Below are positions 1 to 9,637 of a stretch of 64,000 bases of DNA, one piece after another (the stretch's first letter is position 1; each line of letters begins with the position of its first letter). The position numbers and the translations under genes were made by a program. The notes below the pieces were generated by a model. It was given only the letters and a program-made list of their open reading frames with translations, did no database searches and was not told the origin of the DNA. This DNA is from Spirochaetaceae bacterium (lineage in GTDB: Bacteria; Spirochaetota; Spirochaetia; DSM-27196; PWMO01): positions 62,001 through 126,000 of the forward strand of contig RECP01000091.1 of the NCBI GenBank assembly GCA_007693945.1, written 5' to 3'.

Positions 1-1
1 G

Positions 2-223
2 GATCCCGAAAGCGGACTCTCGGTGGCTCGATTGGGCCTGGTAGAGCGCGTACGCTACAACCCGGAGAAACAGGAACTCTATGTGTTTACCGACTTTCTG
101 TCGCACCAGCCCTCCTGCATGGCGTGCGTGGGGATTGCCGCGGTCGTGATTGCCGGCATCCGCCGTAGCCTGGTCGAGGAGTTCGCGGCCGAGTTCCCCG
201 ATCTGGCAGTTGAGCTCGTCTGA
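2..223 (+). CDS. MIP18/DUF59 (PaaD-like) Fe-S assembly family protein, 5' end truncated by window edge
   Basis: Frame is open from base 2: DPESGLSVARLGLVERVRYNPEKQELYVF..., resembling the DPE.G.S(V)..LGLV motif of DUF59 proteins. The listed GTG at 23 is probably internal. Confidence 0.65.
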   Translation, partial: DPESGLSVARLGLVERVRYNPEKQELYVFTDFLSHQPSCMACVGIAAVVIAGIRRSLVEEFAAEFPDLAVELV

Positions 224-226
224 GCG

Positions 227-895
227 ATGGGCGTCCTGGGCCTGCTCATCCTGGTGCTTGCCGCCGCAATGATGGTGGGCTGGCGCAACGGAGTGCGCAC
301 CAATCGCAGTCTACTGCTGGACACCTGCGCCGCAGCCGAGCGGGTCTTTGCGCCGACCGACACCTCCTACACCAATATTGGCGGCCTGATCGGCTACAAT
401 TTTGCCTACCAGCTCCCCGACAGCGACACATTCCGACGGCTGGACGGCACAATCACGATGCTTCCGCGGCAGGCACTGCTGTACTACCCGCTGTCGCGCT
501 TCATGGGTCGTGAGGACAACCTGATCCTGACACTCTTCTGCGACCGGCTGGCTCCCGGACAGGGCCATATTGTCGAACAGCGGCAGTTCAGCCGCGGCTG
601 GATACCAATAGAAGACAGCGAGTCAATGCAGTTCGAAACGCTCGAATGCGACGGCCATCAGTTCCTGCTGTTCAGCTACAATCCGATAATTCGCGCTCTC
701 CTGCAGCGGCTCTTTGACCGGCTTGCTCGTGCCTCGCGCCTGCGCCACATCGGCTATTACGGCAGCGGCGGGTATGTCGCCCTGCGGTTGCATCCGGGCG
801 GCAGTGACATGGAAACACAACTCGCCGACGCGTACCGGCTACTGCAGACACTCCCGCAGCCGCCCCGGAACGCGGCGCTGCATAGCGCGCATTAA
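227..895 (+). CDS. Uncharacterised membrane-anchored protein, paralog A (N-terminal TM helix; YTNIGGLIGY...RRLDGTITMLPRQALLYYPLSR motif)
   Basis: 222-aa ORF closely following the DUF59 gene. Clear sequence similarity to the 4006-4704 product. Confidence 0.75.
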   Translation: MGVLGLLILVLAAAMMVGWRNGVRTNRSLLLDTCAAAERVFAPTDTSYTNIGGLIGYNFAYQLPDSDTFRRLDGTITMLPRQALLYYPLSRFMGREDNLILTLFCDRLAPGQGHIVEQRQFSRGWIPIEDSESMQFETLECDGHQFLLFSYNPIIRALLQRLFDRLARASRLRHIGYYGSGGYVALRLHPGGSDMETQLADAYRLLQTLPQPPRNAALHSAH

Positions 896-920
896 CATGA
901 CTTCAACGCATAACTTACAT

Positions 921-949
921 TTGACAGCAACCGGATTACGGAGTAGGCT
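921..949 (+). promoter_or_regulatory. sigma70-like promoter upstream of cstA
   Basis: TTGACA (921-926), 17-nt spacer, TAGGCT (944-949). Confidence 0.5.
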
Positions 950-997
950 AAAGCAGAATATGCGGTAAATCGTTGTATCTCAGGGGAGGAGTGTACT

Positions 998-2722
998 ATG
1001 ACGGCTATCATCGTAATCGTAGGGGCAGTATTGTACGTTGTGCTGTACCTGACCTACGGGCGCAGCCTCGAGAAGACGGTAAAGGCGGACAACAGCATCC
1101 AGACACCGGCTCATCGGCTCTACGACGGTGTGGACTATGTCCCGGCCCGTAACAGCGTACTGTTCGGGCATCACTTTGCGTCCGTAGCAGGGGCGGCGCC
1201 TATCATCGGCCCGGTACTGGCCATGGCGTGGGGGTGGGTCCCGGCCCTGCTGTGGGTATGGTTCGGCAATATCTTCATCGGCGCGGTGCACGATTACCTG
1301 GCGGTAATGGCATCGGTGCGTTACGACGGCAAGTCAATCCAGTTTGTGGCCGCCGATCTGCTGACCAAGCGTACCGGCAAAGCTTTCTACTACCTGGTGT
1401 TCTTCCTGCTGGTTCTGGTAGTAGCAGCCTTCAGCGCGGTACTGGGCGGCATGTTCCTTGCCAATCCCGCGGTTCCGGCGGCAACCGCCTACCTGCTGGT
1501 GGCGGCCGTGATCCTCGGCGTCCTGATGTACCGCACCAAGCTGCCGTTCGTCGTATCATCGCTGATCGGCGTGGCAATGCTTGTCTTCGTCATCTGGCTG
1601 GGCGGAGCACTACCCATCGTCTTGCCGCGCGGCACCTGGTTCCTGGCGATGTTCTTCTACATCATCATCGCCGCGGCCATCCCGGTTAACGTATTGCTGC
1701 AGCCTCGCGATTACCTGAACGCGTTTCTGCTCTACGCCGGATTGGGTGTTGGCGGGCTCGCGGCGCTTTTCGCGCTCAGAGGCTTCACCGCACCGGCGTT
1801 CACCACTTTCTCGGCGGTTGTGGTAGGCGGCAAGCCGACGCCGTTCTGGCCGGTGGTACCGCTGGTGATTGCCTGCGGCTCGCTCTCCGGCTTCCACTCG
1901 CTGGTTGCTTCGGGCACCACGTCCAAGCAGCTGACCAACGAGAAGGCCGGCCTGCCGATCGGCTACGGCGTCATGCTGGTGGAAGGTTTTCTGTCGACCA
2001 CGGTTGTGATTGCGGTGGCCGCGTTCGGCATGACCGTGCTCGCAAACACCGGACACCCGGTGGCCTTCGCCGAGTGGGGCACGCGCTACAATCCGCAGGC
2101 GGCTGCCGCCGGTCTCGCCGGCGCGCCGATGTTCTCGGAGACCTGGGCCGAGATGGTCTCGGTTACGTGGCTCGGTTTCATTCCGCGCCAGTTCCTGGCG
2201 ATCATCGCCGGCATGTGGGTCTCTTCGTTTGCCATGACTACGCTCGATACCACCAATCGCCTGGCGCGCTACTGCCTGGCGGAGATGTTCCTGCCGGTCA
2301 AGGACAAGGCCGAAGCGGTGTACAAGTTCTTCACCAACCGCTGGATCGCGTCGCTGATTCCGGCTGCGCTTGGTATCTGGCTGGGGTACAGCGGAACCTT
2401 TGCGATGCTGTGGCCGTCCTTCGGCAGTGCCAACCAGTTGATAGCGTCAATTGCGTTGCTCACCGGTACGGCGTGGGTCACCAAGCGGCTCAAAGCCAAA
2501 GCCACCGTCGCGTATGTACCGGCAATGGGGCTCTGGATCACCGTTACCGCAGCCATGATCTGGTACGCCGCGGTGCCGCTGCCGGCAACCATCGCTGCCG
2601 CGCCGGCTACCGGATGGACGGTCATGGTTATCATGGTGATCATGCTGGTAATGAACTTCCTGTTCATCATCGACTTCTTCAAGACCAAGGATCTACCCGC
2701 TCCGGCGGATGTCAAATCGTGA
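998..2722 (+). CDS. cstA: Carbon starvation protein CstA-family peptide/pyruvate transporter
   Basis: 574 aa, multi-TM. HRLYDGVDYVPARNSVLFGHHFASVAGAAPIIGPVLAMAWGW and SGTTSKQL..E are CstA hallmarks. SD 'ggggagga' upstream. Confidence 0.93.
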   Translation: MTAIIVIVGAVLYVVLYLTYGRSLEKTVKADNSIQTPAHRLYDGVDYVPARNSVLFGHHFASVAGAAPIIGPVLAMAWGWVPALLWVWFGNIFIGAVHDYLAVMASVRYDGKSIQFVAADLLTKRTGKAFYYLVFFLLVLVVAAFSAVLGGMFLANPAVPAATAYLLVAAVILGVLMYRTKLPFVVSSLIGVAMLVFVIWLGGALPIVLPRGTWFLAMFFYIIIAAAIPVNVLLQPRDYLNAFLLYAGLGVGGLAALFALRGFTAPAFTTFSAVVVGGKPTPFWPVVPLVIACGSLSGFHSLVASGTTSKQLTNEKAGLPIGYGVMLVEGFLSTTVVIAVAAFGMTVLANTGHPVAFAEWGTRYNPQAAAAGLAGAPMFSETWAEMVSVTWLGFIPRQFLAIIAGMWVSSFAMTTLDTTNRLARYCLAEMFLPVKDKAEAVYKFFTNRWIASLIPAALGIWLGYSGTFAMLWPSFGSANQLIASIALLTGTAWVTKRLKAKATVAYVPAMGLWITVTAAMIWYAAVPLPATIAAAPATGWTVMVIMVIMLVMNFLFIIDFFKTKDLPAPADVKS

Positions 2723-3054
2723 GCGAGCAGGACACACTGAAGCACAAAGATCGACAGGGCGCCTTCGGGCGCCTTGTCGGCGCAATTGGCGAGTTCTTCA
2801 AGCAGTCGTTCTCCGACGTCGGTCTGGCGCACCGCAGCAAGGCGGTAGGGCTCACCGAATGCGAGGTCCGCGAGCTGGAGAACATGTTCGTCCTGCTGTT
2901 GATGGGCTCGTTCACCGGAATGCCGGCACCCCCGTCGTTTATTGCGGCGGAGCTCATGCCGCTGCTCGAACACGAACTCAAGGTGGTCAACCGCCGTGCA
3001 GAGAACGCTGACGACGCCCTGGCCGAGATCGCCGGCTGCTTTGACGTAACCTGA
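2719..3054 (+). CDS. Small conserved protein translationally coupled to cstA
   Basis: GTG start overlaps the cstA stop (GTGA). About 111 aa, VSEQDTLKHKDRQGAFGRLVGAIGEFFKQSF...; the longer ORF from 2074 runs out of frame through cstA. Confidence 0.7.
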   Translation: MSEQDTLKHKDRQGAFGRLVGAIGEFFKQSFSDVGLAHRSKAVGLTECEVRELENMFVLLLMGSFTGMPAPPSFIAAELMPLLEHELKVVNRRAENADDALAEIAGCFDVT

Positions 3055-3063
3055 GGATACCCT

Positions 3064-3981
3064 ATGAAATCACTGTTTTTCACCGGCAAGGGCGGGGTGG
3101 GTAAATCAACTCTGTCGGCCGCTGCTGCGTGGCAGCTGTCGGAACAGGGCTACAAGGTCCTGGCGGTTTCTTTTGACCCGGCCCACAATCTGGGCGACAT
3201 CTACAATGTCGAGCTCGGGCACAAGAAGAAGAAGTTCACCAAGAACCTCTTCCTGCAGGAAGCTGACCTCGACACGGCTGCATCGGTCTATATATCGCAG
3301 AACATCGATATTCTGACCGAAGTCTACAGTTATACGCGCGCGTTCAACCTCGACCTCTACTTCAAGGTGCTGCGCTACTCGCCCGGTGTCGAGGAGTACG
3401 CCTCGCTCACCGTGATGGAGGAGATCTTTCGCACCGAGACCGATTTTGACTACATCGTCTTCGATACCCCGCCGACCGGACTCACACTTCGAATCCTGGC
3501 GCTGCCCAACATCACGGTCACCTGGATCGACCGCCTGCGGCGGATTCGCAAACAGATACTGGAGAAGCGCTACACCATCCACAACATAAGCGGGCAGTAC
3601 ATCGAGGGCGGCGTCAGGCTGGCCTATGAGGAGAAGGACGACCGGGTAATCCAGAAGCTCGACGAGCTGTGGAAGCGCTATGTCGGTGTCTACAAGACGC
3701 TCAAGAGCGATAGCACGCACATCTGCGTGGTCTTCAACCCCGACTACCTCTCGCTGCGTGAATCGCAACGCATCGTGACCGGTCTGAAGGATCTGCAACT
3801 CCCGTTGCGCGTCGCCTACAACAACAAGTTTCGGGATGATCTCGCGCCCGTAGCCGACGAAGTCGAGCAAAAGCTGCTCAACGGCGCCGGAGATGTCGAA
3901 CTGATGCGTGTACCGATACATGATTATGTGCGCGAAGGGGCTTACAAGTTCGCGTTTGATGTCACCGCCCCGTTTCGCTGA
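3064..3981 (+). CDS. ArsA/Get3-family ATPase (single ATPase domain)
   Basis: P-loop GKGGVGKST, switch I DPAHNLGD, switch II DTPPTGLTLRILALP. Confidence 0.9.
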   Translation: MKSLFFTGKGGVGKSTLSAAAAWQLSEQGYKVLAVSFDPAHNLGDIYNVELGHKKKKFTKNLFLQEADLDTAASVYISQNIDILTEVYSYTRAFNLDLYFKVLRYSPGVEEYASLTVMEEIFRTETDFDYIVFDTPPTGLTLRILALPNITVTWIDRLRRIRKQILEKRYTIHNISGQYIEGGVRLAYEEKDDRVIQKLDELWKRYVGVYKTLKSDSTHICVVFNPDYLSLRESQRIVTGLKDLQLPLRVAYNNKFRDDLAPVADEVEQKLLNGAGDVELMRVPIHDYVREGAYKFAFDVTAPFR

Positions 3982-4005
3982 TTGAGGCCAGGGAGCAAGA
4001 GACGC

Positions 4006-4704
4006 GTGCCGTTCCAGTCCGACATCGTCCAACAGCCGGTATTCTACCTCTTCATCGCCGGCACAATCCTGATCTCGCTCGGCTACTCGTGGGGCAGGCG
4101 ACGCAATCGCCGCATCTTTCTGTCGGCTTTTGACGCCATTACCAGCGTCATCGAACCCAAGGATCAGCAGTTCACCAATATCGGCGGTCTCACGGGTTAC
4201 CACGCCAACTTCGTCCCGCATAAGAACCGCTACATCCGGCGGCTCGACGCTACCATCACCATGCTGCCGCGCCAGTCGTGGCTCTACTACCCTATCTCGC
4301 GCCTGACCCGCAAGTTCGACCGGCTCTTTCTGGCGTACCACCTCTCACCGAAGGCCGCCGGCGTGCTGAAGGAGGGCCACCTGATCGAGAAGGGGTATTC
4401 GCGTTTGGCCGGCGCCAGGATAGAAAACGAAGCCGCTCTGACCCGCGAGACAGTCGATTGGGATGGAATGACGTTCTCCTTGTACTACCAGGATCATCAC
4501 ATCAGGGATCGGCTGGAGCAGTTGCGTCACCAGTTGGGAACCCCGGGGCCCCTGCGCCACGTAGCGCTGGTTCCCGAGCAGGACCGCCTGTTCGTGTTCC
4601 TGATTCCGCGTATCGGCCAGGTTGAACCGCTGGTTGGAACGGTAACGCGCTGGTTCGGTGAGCTGGTAGAGTCAAGACTGGCCGCGCAGCGGCAGAGCCG
4701 GTAG
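4006..4704 (+). CDS. Uncharacterised membrane-anchored protein, paralog B (FTNIGGLTGY...RRLDATITMLPRQSWLYYPISR motif)
   Basis: ORF open from 3982; GTG 4006 with upstream 'agggag' preferred as start. Same domain layout and motifs as 227-895. Confidence 0.72.
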   Translation: MPFQSDIVQQPVFYLFIAGTILISLGYSWGRRRNRRIFLSAFDAITSVIEPKDQQFTNIGGLTGYHANFVPHKNRYIRRLDATITMLPRQSWLYYPISRLTRKFDRLFLAYHLSPKAAGVLKEGHLIEKGYSRLAGARIENEAALTRETVDWDGMTFSLYYQDHHIRDRLEQLRHQLGTPGPLRHVALVPEQDRLFVFLIPRIGQVEPLVGTVTRWFGELVESRLAAQRQSR

Positions 4705-4881
4705 CTGACGGAACGCAGCGTACGTCTCAGGTGCCGTCTTCCGGCCGCCTGCCGGCGCTTCTGATCACCTGCTCTTCAAACCCGGACCTGGCTGCGGTTC
4801 TTGGGGGCGCCGGAGCGTGCCTTCCGCGGCACGGCACAACGTGCTATCATAACCGCACATCAAGCTTTCGGCGGAGCCCGC

Positions 4882-6099
4882 GTGACCAGACGTCAACCCA
4901 TGCTCTACATCCTGTTATTCATTCTGGCACATTTCTTTCACCATCTGATGACCGCTCTGGTGGTTCCGCTGCTGCCCTTCATTCGTGACGACTTCGGCCT
5001 GACGTATGCACAGTCCGGACTGGTGGTATCGGCGTTTACGCTGGCATACGGCATCGGTCAGCTTCCGGCGGGCTGGCTGGCGGACCGCATCGGCCCGCGT
5101 TACGTGCTGACCGTTGGAGTTGCCGGCGTTGCGCTGGCCGGAGCCGCGATCGGGCTTTCGCTTCGGTACCAGACCCTGATTGTCTTGCTGATCTGCATGG
5201 GAATTGCCGGTGGCGGCTATCATCCGGCGGCAGCGCCCCTGATCTCCGCTGCGGTTCCCGCGCCGCAGCGCGGCCGCGCGCTCGGCCTGCACCTAATCGG
5301 CGGCAGCGCCAGCCACCTGGTTGCTCCGCTGACCGGTGTCCTGATTGCCGGCTGGCTCGGTTGGCGCGGCTCGTTTATCGTGCTCTCGCTGCCGGTGCTG
5401 CTGTTCGGGGTAATCCTGTTTACGATTCTGACCCGGCACGAGATTCGCGCTCGAGCCGGCCGCGCTGCTAAGGCCGGGATCGCCGATGATGCAGCAGACG
5501 TTCCGACGCGCCCGGCGCTGATTGCGGTATTCCTGATTATGACCGCCTTGGTCGGCGCCTTTACCGGCTCGAGCATTGCCTTCCTGCCGCTCTATCTGGT
5601 TGACGTCTTCGGCGCCAGCGAGCAGGCTGCGGCGGTCTTTCTGTCCGCCTTCTTCGCAACCGGCATCTGGGCGTCGCCGCTTGGGGGCGCGGTCTCGGAC
5701 CGCTACGGACCGTTTGCGGTTTTCATGGTTCTGGCAATTGCCGTCGGTCCACTGATCATGCTGCTGGGAGCCGCACGGCACTGGTCGCTGGTCGCACTGG
5801 TAATGCTGGGCATCAGTATTACGCTCTTTGTGCGCATGCCCGTTTCCGAAACCTACCTGGTCTCAGTGGTGCGCAAACGTAACCGGTCGACCGTACTGGG
5901 CATCTATTTTTTTGCCGGAATGGAAGCCAGCGGCGTAATAACTCCGATCCTGGGGCACGTTATCGATATCTACGGCTTTCGCGCGGGCTACACGGCGGTT
6001 GGCGCAGTGCTGACCGTCATCATCCTCTTTGGGGCCGTGATTGCTGCGACGCTGACCCGCAAGCGGCGCCCGCACACGATAGCCGGCCGGACAGCATAA
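4882..6099 (+). CDS. MFS transporter
   Basis: 12-TM-like protein. GIGQLPAGWLADRIGPR and GGAVSDRYGP are MFS loop motifs. Start GTG 4882 or ATG 4900. Confidence 0.85.
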   Translation: MTRRQPMLYILLFILAHFFHHLMTALVVPLLPFIRDDFGLTYAQSGLVVSAFTLAYGIGQLPAGWLADRIGPRYVLTVGVAGVALAGAAIGLSLRYQTLIVLLICMGIAGGGYHPAAAPLISAAVPAPQRGRALGLHLIGGSASHLVAPLTGVLIAGWLGWRGSFIVLSLPVLLFGVILFTILTRHEIRARAGRAAKAGIADDAADVPTRPALIAVFLIMTALVGAFTGSSIAFLPLYLVDVFGASEQAAAVFLSAFFATGIWASPLGGAVSDRYGPFAVFMVLAIAVGPLIMLLGAARHWSLVALVMLGISITLFVRMPVSETYLVSVVRKRNRSTVLGIYFFAGMEASGVITPILGHVIDIYGFRAGYTAVGAVLTVIILFGAVIAATLTRKRRPHTIAGRTA

Positions 6100-6126
6100 T
6101 AGACCGAATGCGTACCTTCGCGGGCC

Positions 6127-7164
6127 TCATCGCGCAGCCTCCTCGCCGTCGGGCCGCTCACGGCGCGCGATACCGCGTAACAGCCTGCCCAGGATGTCTG
6201 AGCCGGTGATCACGCGCTTCGCGTCACTCCATACAAGCACAATGTCCTGGTCGATCACGTCATCATCGGAACGCTCGGGATGGACCTTCAAGCGCGGCAG
6301 GACCTCACCCAGCCGGATGCGGTGATCTCGTATCACAATCGGGCGGTGACAGTGGCGCAGCGGGTTGAAGCTGCGTGGTGCAAACAGCGCCCCGCGCAGA
6401 AAACCGGCCGCATTAAGCGTCAGGCGCGGCTCGCCCTGGCTGTCGACCAGAATCACCCACTTCTTCCCGGAGGCATCCAGTCGCCGCAAGAACTCATCCG
6501 AAGGCGACGGATCGATGGACGGGAAGACGGGGTGACCGCTGCAGAACTCGAGTTCAATGATGCTGTCGGGGTCGATCCGTTCACCCTCGCTGGAGACCGG
6601 AACATCGTCAATCTGCAGAAAGTTGAGACTGCCGGTGCCTTCGACCGCGCCGATATCACTCTCGGGAGCCTTTGAGTGCAGTCTGATAAGCTGCTCGATA
6701 TCGGTTTCCTTGAAGTAGCAAATGCCTTCCGGACCAAGCAGGCGGTCCAGCAGCAACGCCGTGGGCCTCGCTACCGGGTACAGCAAGAGCTGGTAGAAAC
6801 GGACTACCGGAGACAACAGCGCCGAAATCCGCAATGCGCGGCGCGAGAAGTAGGCCTGCGGGAGGATCTCTCCCACTACGGTGATCAACACGGTGGAAAA
6901 CACAAACGCCGTGACACCGGCCAGAACGGAGTCCGACAGTAACGCCAGCAGTACGTTGACAGCCACGTTGGCCCACAGAATGGTGACCAGCAGGAAGTTG
7001 GCGTTTTCGCGCAACGCCAGCACGCGCCTGGCGTCAGCGTTGTTCTTCTTGACTTCTACTTCCAGCCGCAGCCGGCTTACGCTGAAGAACGCCAGGTTCA
7101 GCCCCGAGAGCATCGCCGATTGAGAAATGCACAGTGCAATGCCAACCCAGATCATTGCGTTCAA
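6127..7164 (-). CDS. CNNM/DUF21 (CorC/HlyC-like) transmembrane protein with divergent C-terminal CBS-like region
   Basis: N-terminal SAMLSGLNLAFFSVSRLRLE...VVGEILPQAYFSRRAL typical of DUF21. Confidence 0.75.
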   Translation of the reverse strand: MNAMIWVGIALCISQSAMLSGLNLAFFSVSRLRLEVEVKKNNADARRVLALRENANFLLVTILWANVAVNVLLALLSDSVLAGVTAFVFSTVLITVVGEILPQAYFSRRALRISALLSPVVRFYQLLLYPVARPTALLLDRLLGPEGICYFKETDIEQLIRLHSKAPESDIGAVEGTGSLNFLQIDDVPVSSEGERIDPDSIIELEFCSGHPVFPSIDPSPSDEFLRRLDASGKKWVILVDSQGEPRLTLNAAGFLRGALFAPRSFNPLRHCHRPIVIRDHRIRLGEVLPRLKVHPERSDDDVIDQDIVLVWSDAKRVITGSDILGRLLRGIARRERPDGEEAAR

Positions 7165-7212
7165 AGGTCGCCTCGCTTGCGGACGCTCACCATGCCGCCG
7201 GGACCCGTGCGC

Positions 7213-9495
7213 TTAATGCGGCGCTGCATAGCCGATCTCATCGAGTATTACGCTCCCCGGCTGGTCAATGTCAAAGGCAAACCGAATCTGCCTGATCGAA
7301 TGCGGCGGCAAACCGGCGGCGGCTACCAGATCCAGTGGCACTCGATAGCTTCGCAGCACGGTTTCCACCGGTCGTATCAACGCACGTTCCAGCGGTCCGA
7401 GTTTGGTGTACTGTACCACCAGCGGCGGCGGACTTGGCTGAAGCAACGCAAGCTCCACCGTCACAACGCTGTCGTCATGTCCCAGCAAAACAAGATCAAC
7501 GGCCGCCGCCGACAGTCGTTCACCAGGCGGAGGAACCCGCACATCGGCCAGCGAGAAAAGCAGTTCGCCTCGGCTGCTGAACCGGGCTGCAGTCTCGGCC
7601 GCAACGGTGACCGTGAAGTACGCTGCGGGCGAATCGGGCCGGTCCGGCCAACTGAGAACCCGTGCCCGGTTGCCGGTCTCTCGGCCAAAGGCTCTCAGGG
7701 TTACCGGTTGAGTGTCCCATCGCTCGAGCCCGACCGCATGGAACGCCGTGCGGCCATCGGCTGTAACCCTGGGGTCACGGTCCGCGTCGAAATCGGCTAT
7801 CACACTGTGGCGGCCGTCACGATAGCGCTGCAGCACCCATTCTTTGGGCAGCAACTGCAGCGCGGCTGACGCGCTGCGGAAGACGGTTCGGGCTTCCTCC
7901 CGGTTACGCAAGGATGCCTCGACGAACGCAGTCACGTAGAGAGTGGTCAGCGCGTGCTGCCCGGAAACTCCGATCAGCGGAGCGTTGTTGAGCAACTGCC
8001 CGAAAGGAAAAGACATGTCCGAACTCCGGGGGATCGAGCTGAAACCGGCGTGGCTGCCGCGATAGATGTAGGCCAACGCCTTGAAGCTGTTTGCCGACAC
8101 GCTTACCCGTTCGTACTGCGCCAGTCCCATAAACAGTGGCACATCACCATCGTGGCCGCCGTGCAGCACCACGTAGTCGATGCCCGAGAGTTCCACGGGG
8201 CCGCCTCCCGGTCGATAGAAGCCGTCACTGGGAGCCAGGGCCACCACACCGCGAATGTCAAAACCGAAGTCAAACTCGATCCCGGGCTTATCCGGATGCG
8301 CCGAAAGCTCGTTGAAGAGCGCCGCCACCGCGACGGCCTCGCCGCCGCGCGAATGTCCCACCAGGGCGATCCGCGAGAGGTCAACGCGACCGTACCACGG
8401 TGAGGCCGGATCGGCATTCCAGTCCTGCCACACGCGCAGATGTTCCAGAAGCAGCCAGGCCCGCGCGGGAATCTCCTGCCGGCCGTACCCCTCACCCAGC
8501 CATGAGAAATTGAGATAATTCTGGTCAACCGATACCGCTATGTACCCGTGCGAGGCCAGCTGCTGCGCCAGATAGTCGTAGCCAAGCTCGGCGCGATGGT
8601 GCATGGGATGGTTACCGTGCACAATCAGCACCAGCGGGTAGGCTCCGGAGCCGCCTCCGGCGGCAGCCTCCGGTGCCCACACCACGCCACCTATCGGCGC
8701 CTGCGTAGCGTCAAATCCCCAGTAGCTGCGCCGAAATCGACCTTCGAACCCCGAGACCGCCGGCAGCAAAGCCGAAAGATCAACCGGCTCGGCAACAATA
8801 TCCGCCTCCGCGCCGTATTCCGCCCGGCGCTGGTCCTGACCCGAACCGTAGCTGCTGCGCCGCACGCCGTACGGACCGGGCTCGGCCAGCGACGTCCAGA
8901 GCGCGGCGGTGGAATCGGCGGCGTATATCGCGCGGTCCGGTGAAGCCTGAGGGGCCGGGGGAGCCGCCAGGTGCCCGTCGCTGCCCGGATAGAGAAACCA
9001 GAACAACCACGCGCCGTACATCCCGATTGCAGCCAGAGCAAATGCCATCTGCATCGCGCGGCGTACCGCGGCGCGTCCACCGGGATCATTGCGACTCCCG
9101 AGCGCCCGCATAACCGCGCCAAGACCGGCTCCCAGTAACGCGTGCACCGGAGCGATGATCACGCCAATCAGCAGCGCGATGGCGATGAAGGTCCCCTGAA
9201 GCGCGAGCACGACGCCCACTCCCAGCACGCCGACGCCACTTGCGTACCAGATACCGCGCGGAATGCGCCGCGCGAGAAAGCCTGCCACGCACAGGGCAAC
9301 AGCACAGCCGGCAACCACCGCAACGGCCGCCGTCCCGGCGATCAGCGTCAGCGGCAGCGCTCCGGGCGGTTCGACGCCACGAACCTTCCAAACGGCCAGT
9401 CCCACTACGGCGCCGGCCACAACCAGCAGGGCAGCTGCCCGCTGCGGATGTGGCGCCAGGCTTTTCGGGAAAACGCGGCGTACGGCAATTCTCAC
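7213..9495 (-). CDS. Membrane-anchored alpha/beta hydrolase (chlorophyllase/PAF-acetylhydrolase-like)
   Basis: Several N-terminal hydrophobic segments, then PLVLIVHGNHPMHHR...GHSRGGEAV (nucleophile elbow) and GSHAGF. Confidence 0.72.
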   Translation of the reverse strand: MRIAVRRVFPKSLAPHPQRAAALLVVAGAVVGLAVWKVRGVEPPGALPLTLIAGTAAVAVVAGCAVALCVAGFLARRIPRGIWYASGVGVLGVGVVLALQGTFIAIALLIGVIIAPVHALLGAGLGAVMRALGSRNDPGGRAAVRRAMQMAFALAAIGMYGAWLFWFLYPGSDGHLAAPPAPQASPDRAIYAADSTAALWTSLAEPGPYGVRRSSYGSGQDQRRAEYGAEADIVAEPVDLSALLPAVSGFEGRFRRSYWGFDATQAPIGGVVWAPEAAAGGGSGAYPLVLIVHGNHPMHHRAELGYDYLAQQLASHGYIAVSVDQNYLNFSWLGEGYGRQEIPARAWLLLEHLRVWQDWNADPASPWYGRVDLSRIALVGHSRGGEAVAVAALFNELSAHPDKPGIEFDFGFDIRGVVALAPSDGFYRPGGGPVELSGIDYVVLHGGHDGDVPLFMGLAQYERVSVSANSFKALAYIYRGSHAGFSSIPRSSDMSFPFGQLLNNAPLIGVSGQHALTTLYVTAFVEASLRNREEARTVFRSASAALQLLPKEWVLQRYRDGRHSVIADFDADRDPRVTADGRTAFHAVGLERWDTQPVTLRAFGRETGNRARVLSWPDRPDSPAAYFTVTVAAETAARFSSRGELLFSLADVRVPPPGERLSAAAVDLVLLGHDDSVVTVELALLQPSPPPLVVQYTKLGPLERALIRPVETVLRSYRVPLDLVAAAGLPPHSIRQIRFAFDIDQPGSVILDEIGYAAPH

Positions 9496-9637
9496 CTTTG
9501 GCCCTCCTGGTGCTCTGTTTTGATCGGCCGGGGTCCATCATAGCAGCAGTATGAACGCGCCGCAACGCACTACTGAATGAGAGCGGCTGCCGGTAACGCT
9601 TCACGCTCGCGCAGCAAACCGGTAGTATAGGGCGAGT

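Noticed and set aside
3106-4341. 411-aa minus-strand ORF
   Set aside because: Lies antisense to the well supported ArsA-like and paralog B genes; no recognisable domain. High-GC shadow ORF.
6676-7869. Plus-strand ORFs of 80-249 aa
   Set aside because: Antisense to the DUF21 protein and alpha/beta hydrolase; no support.
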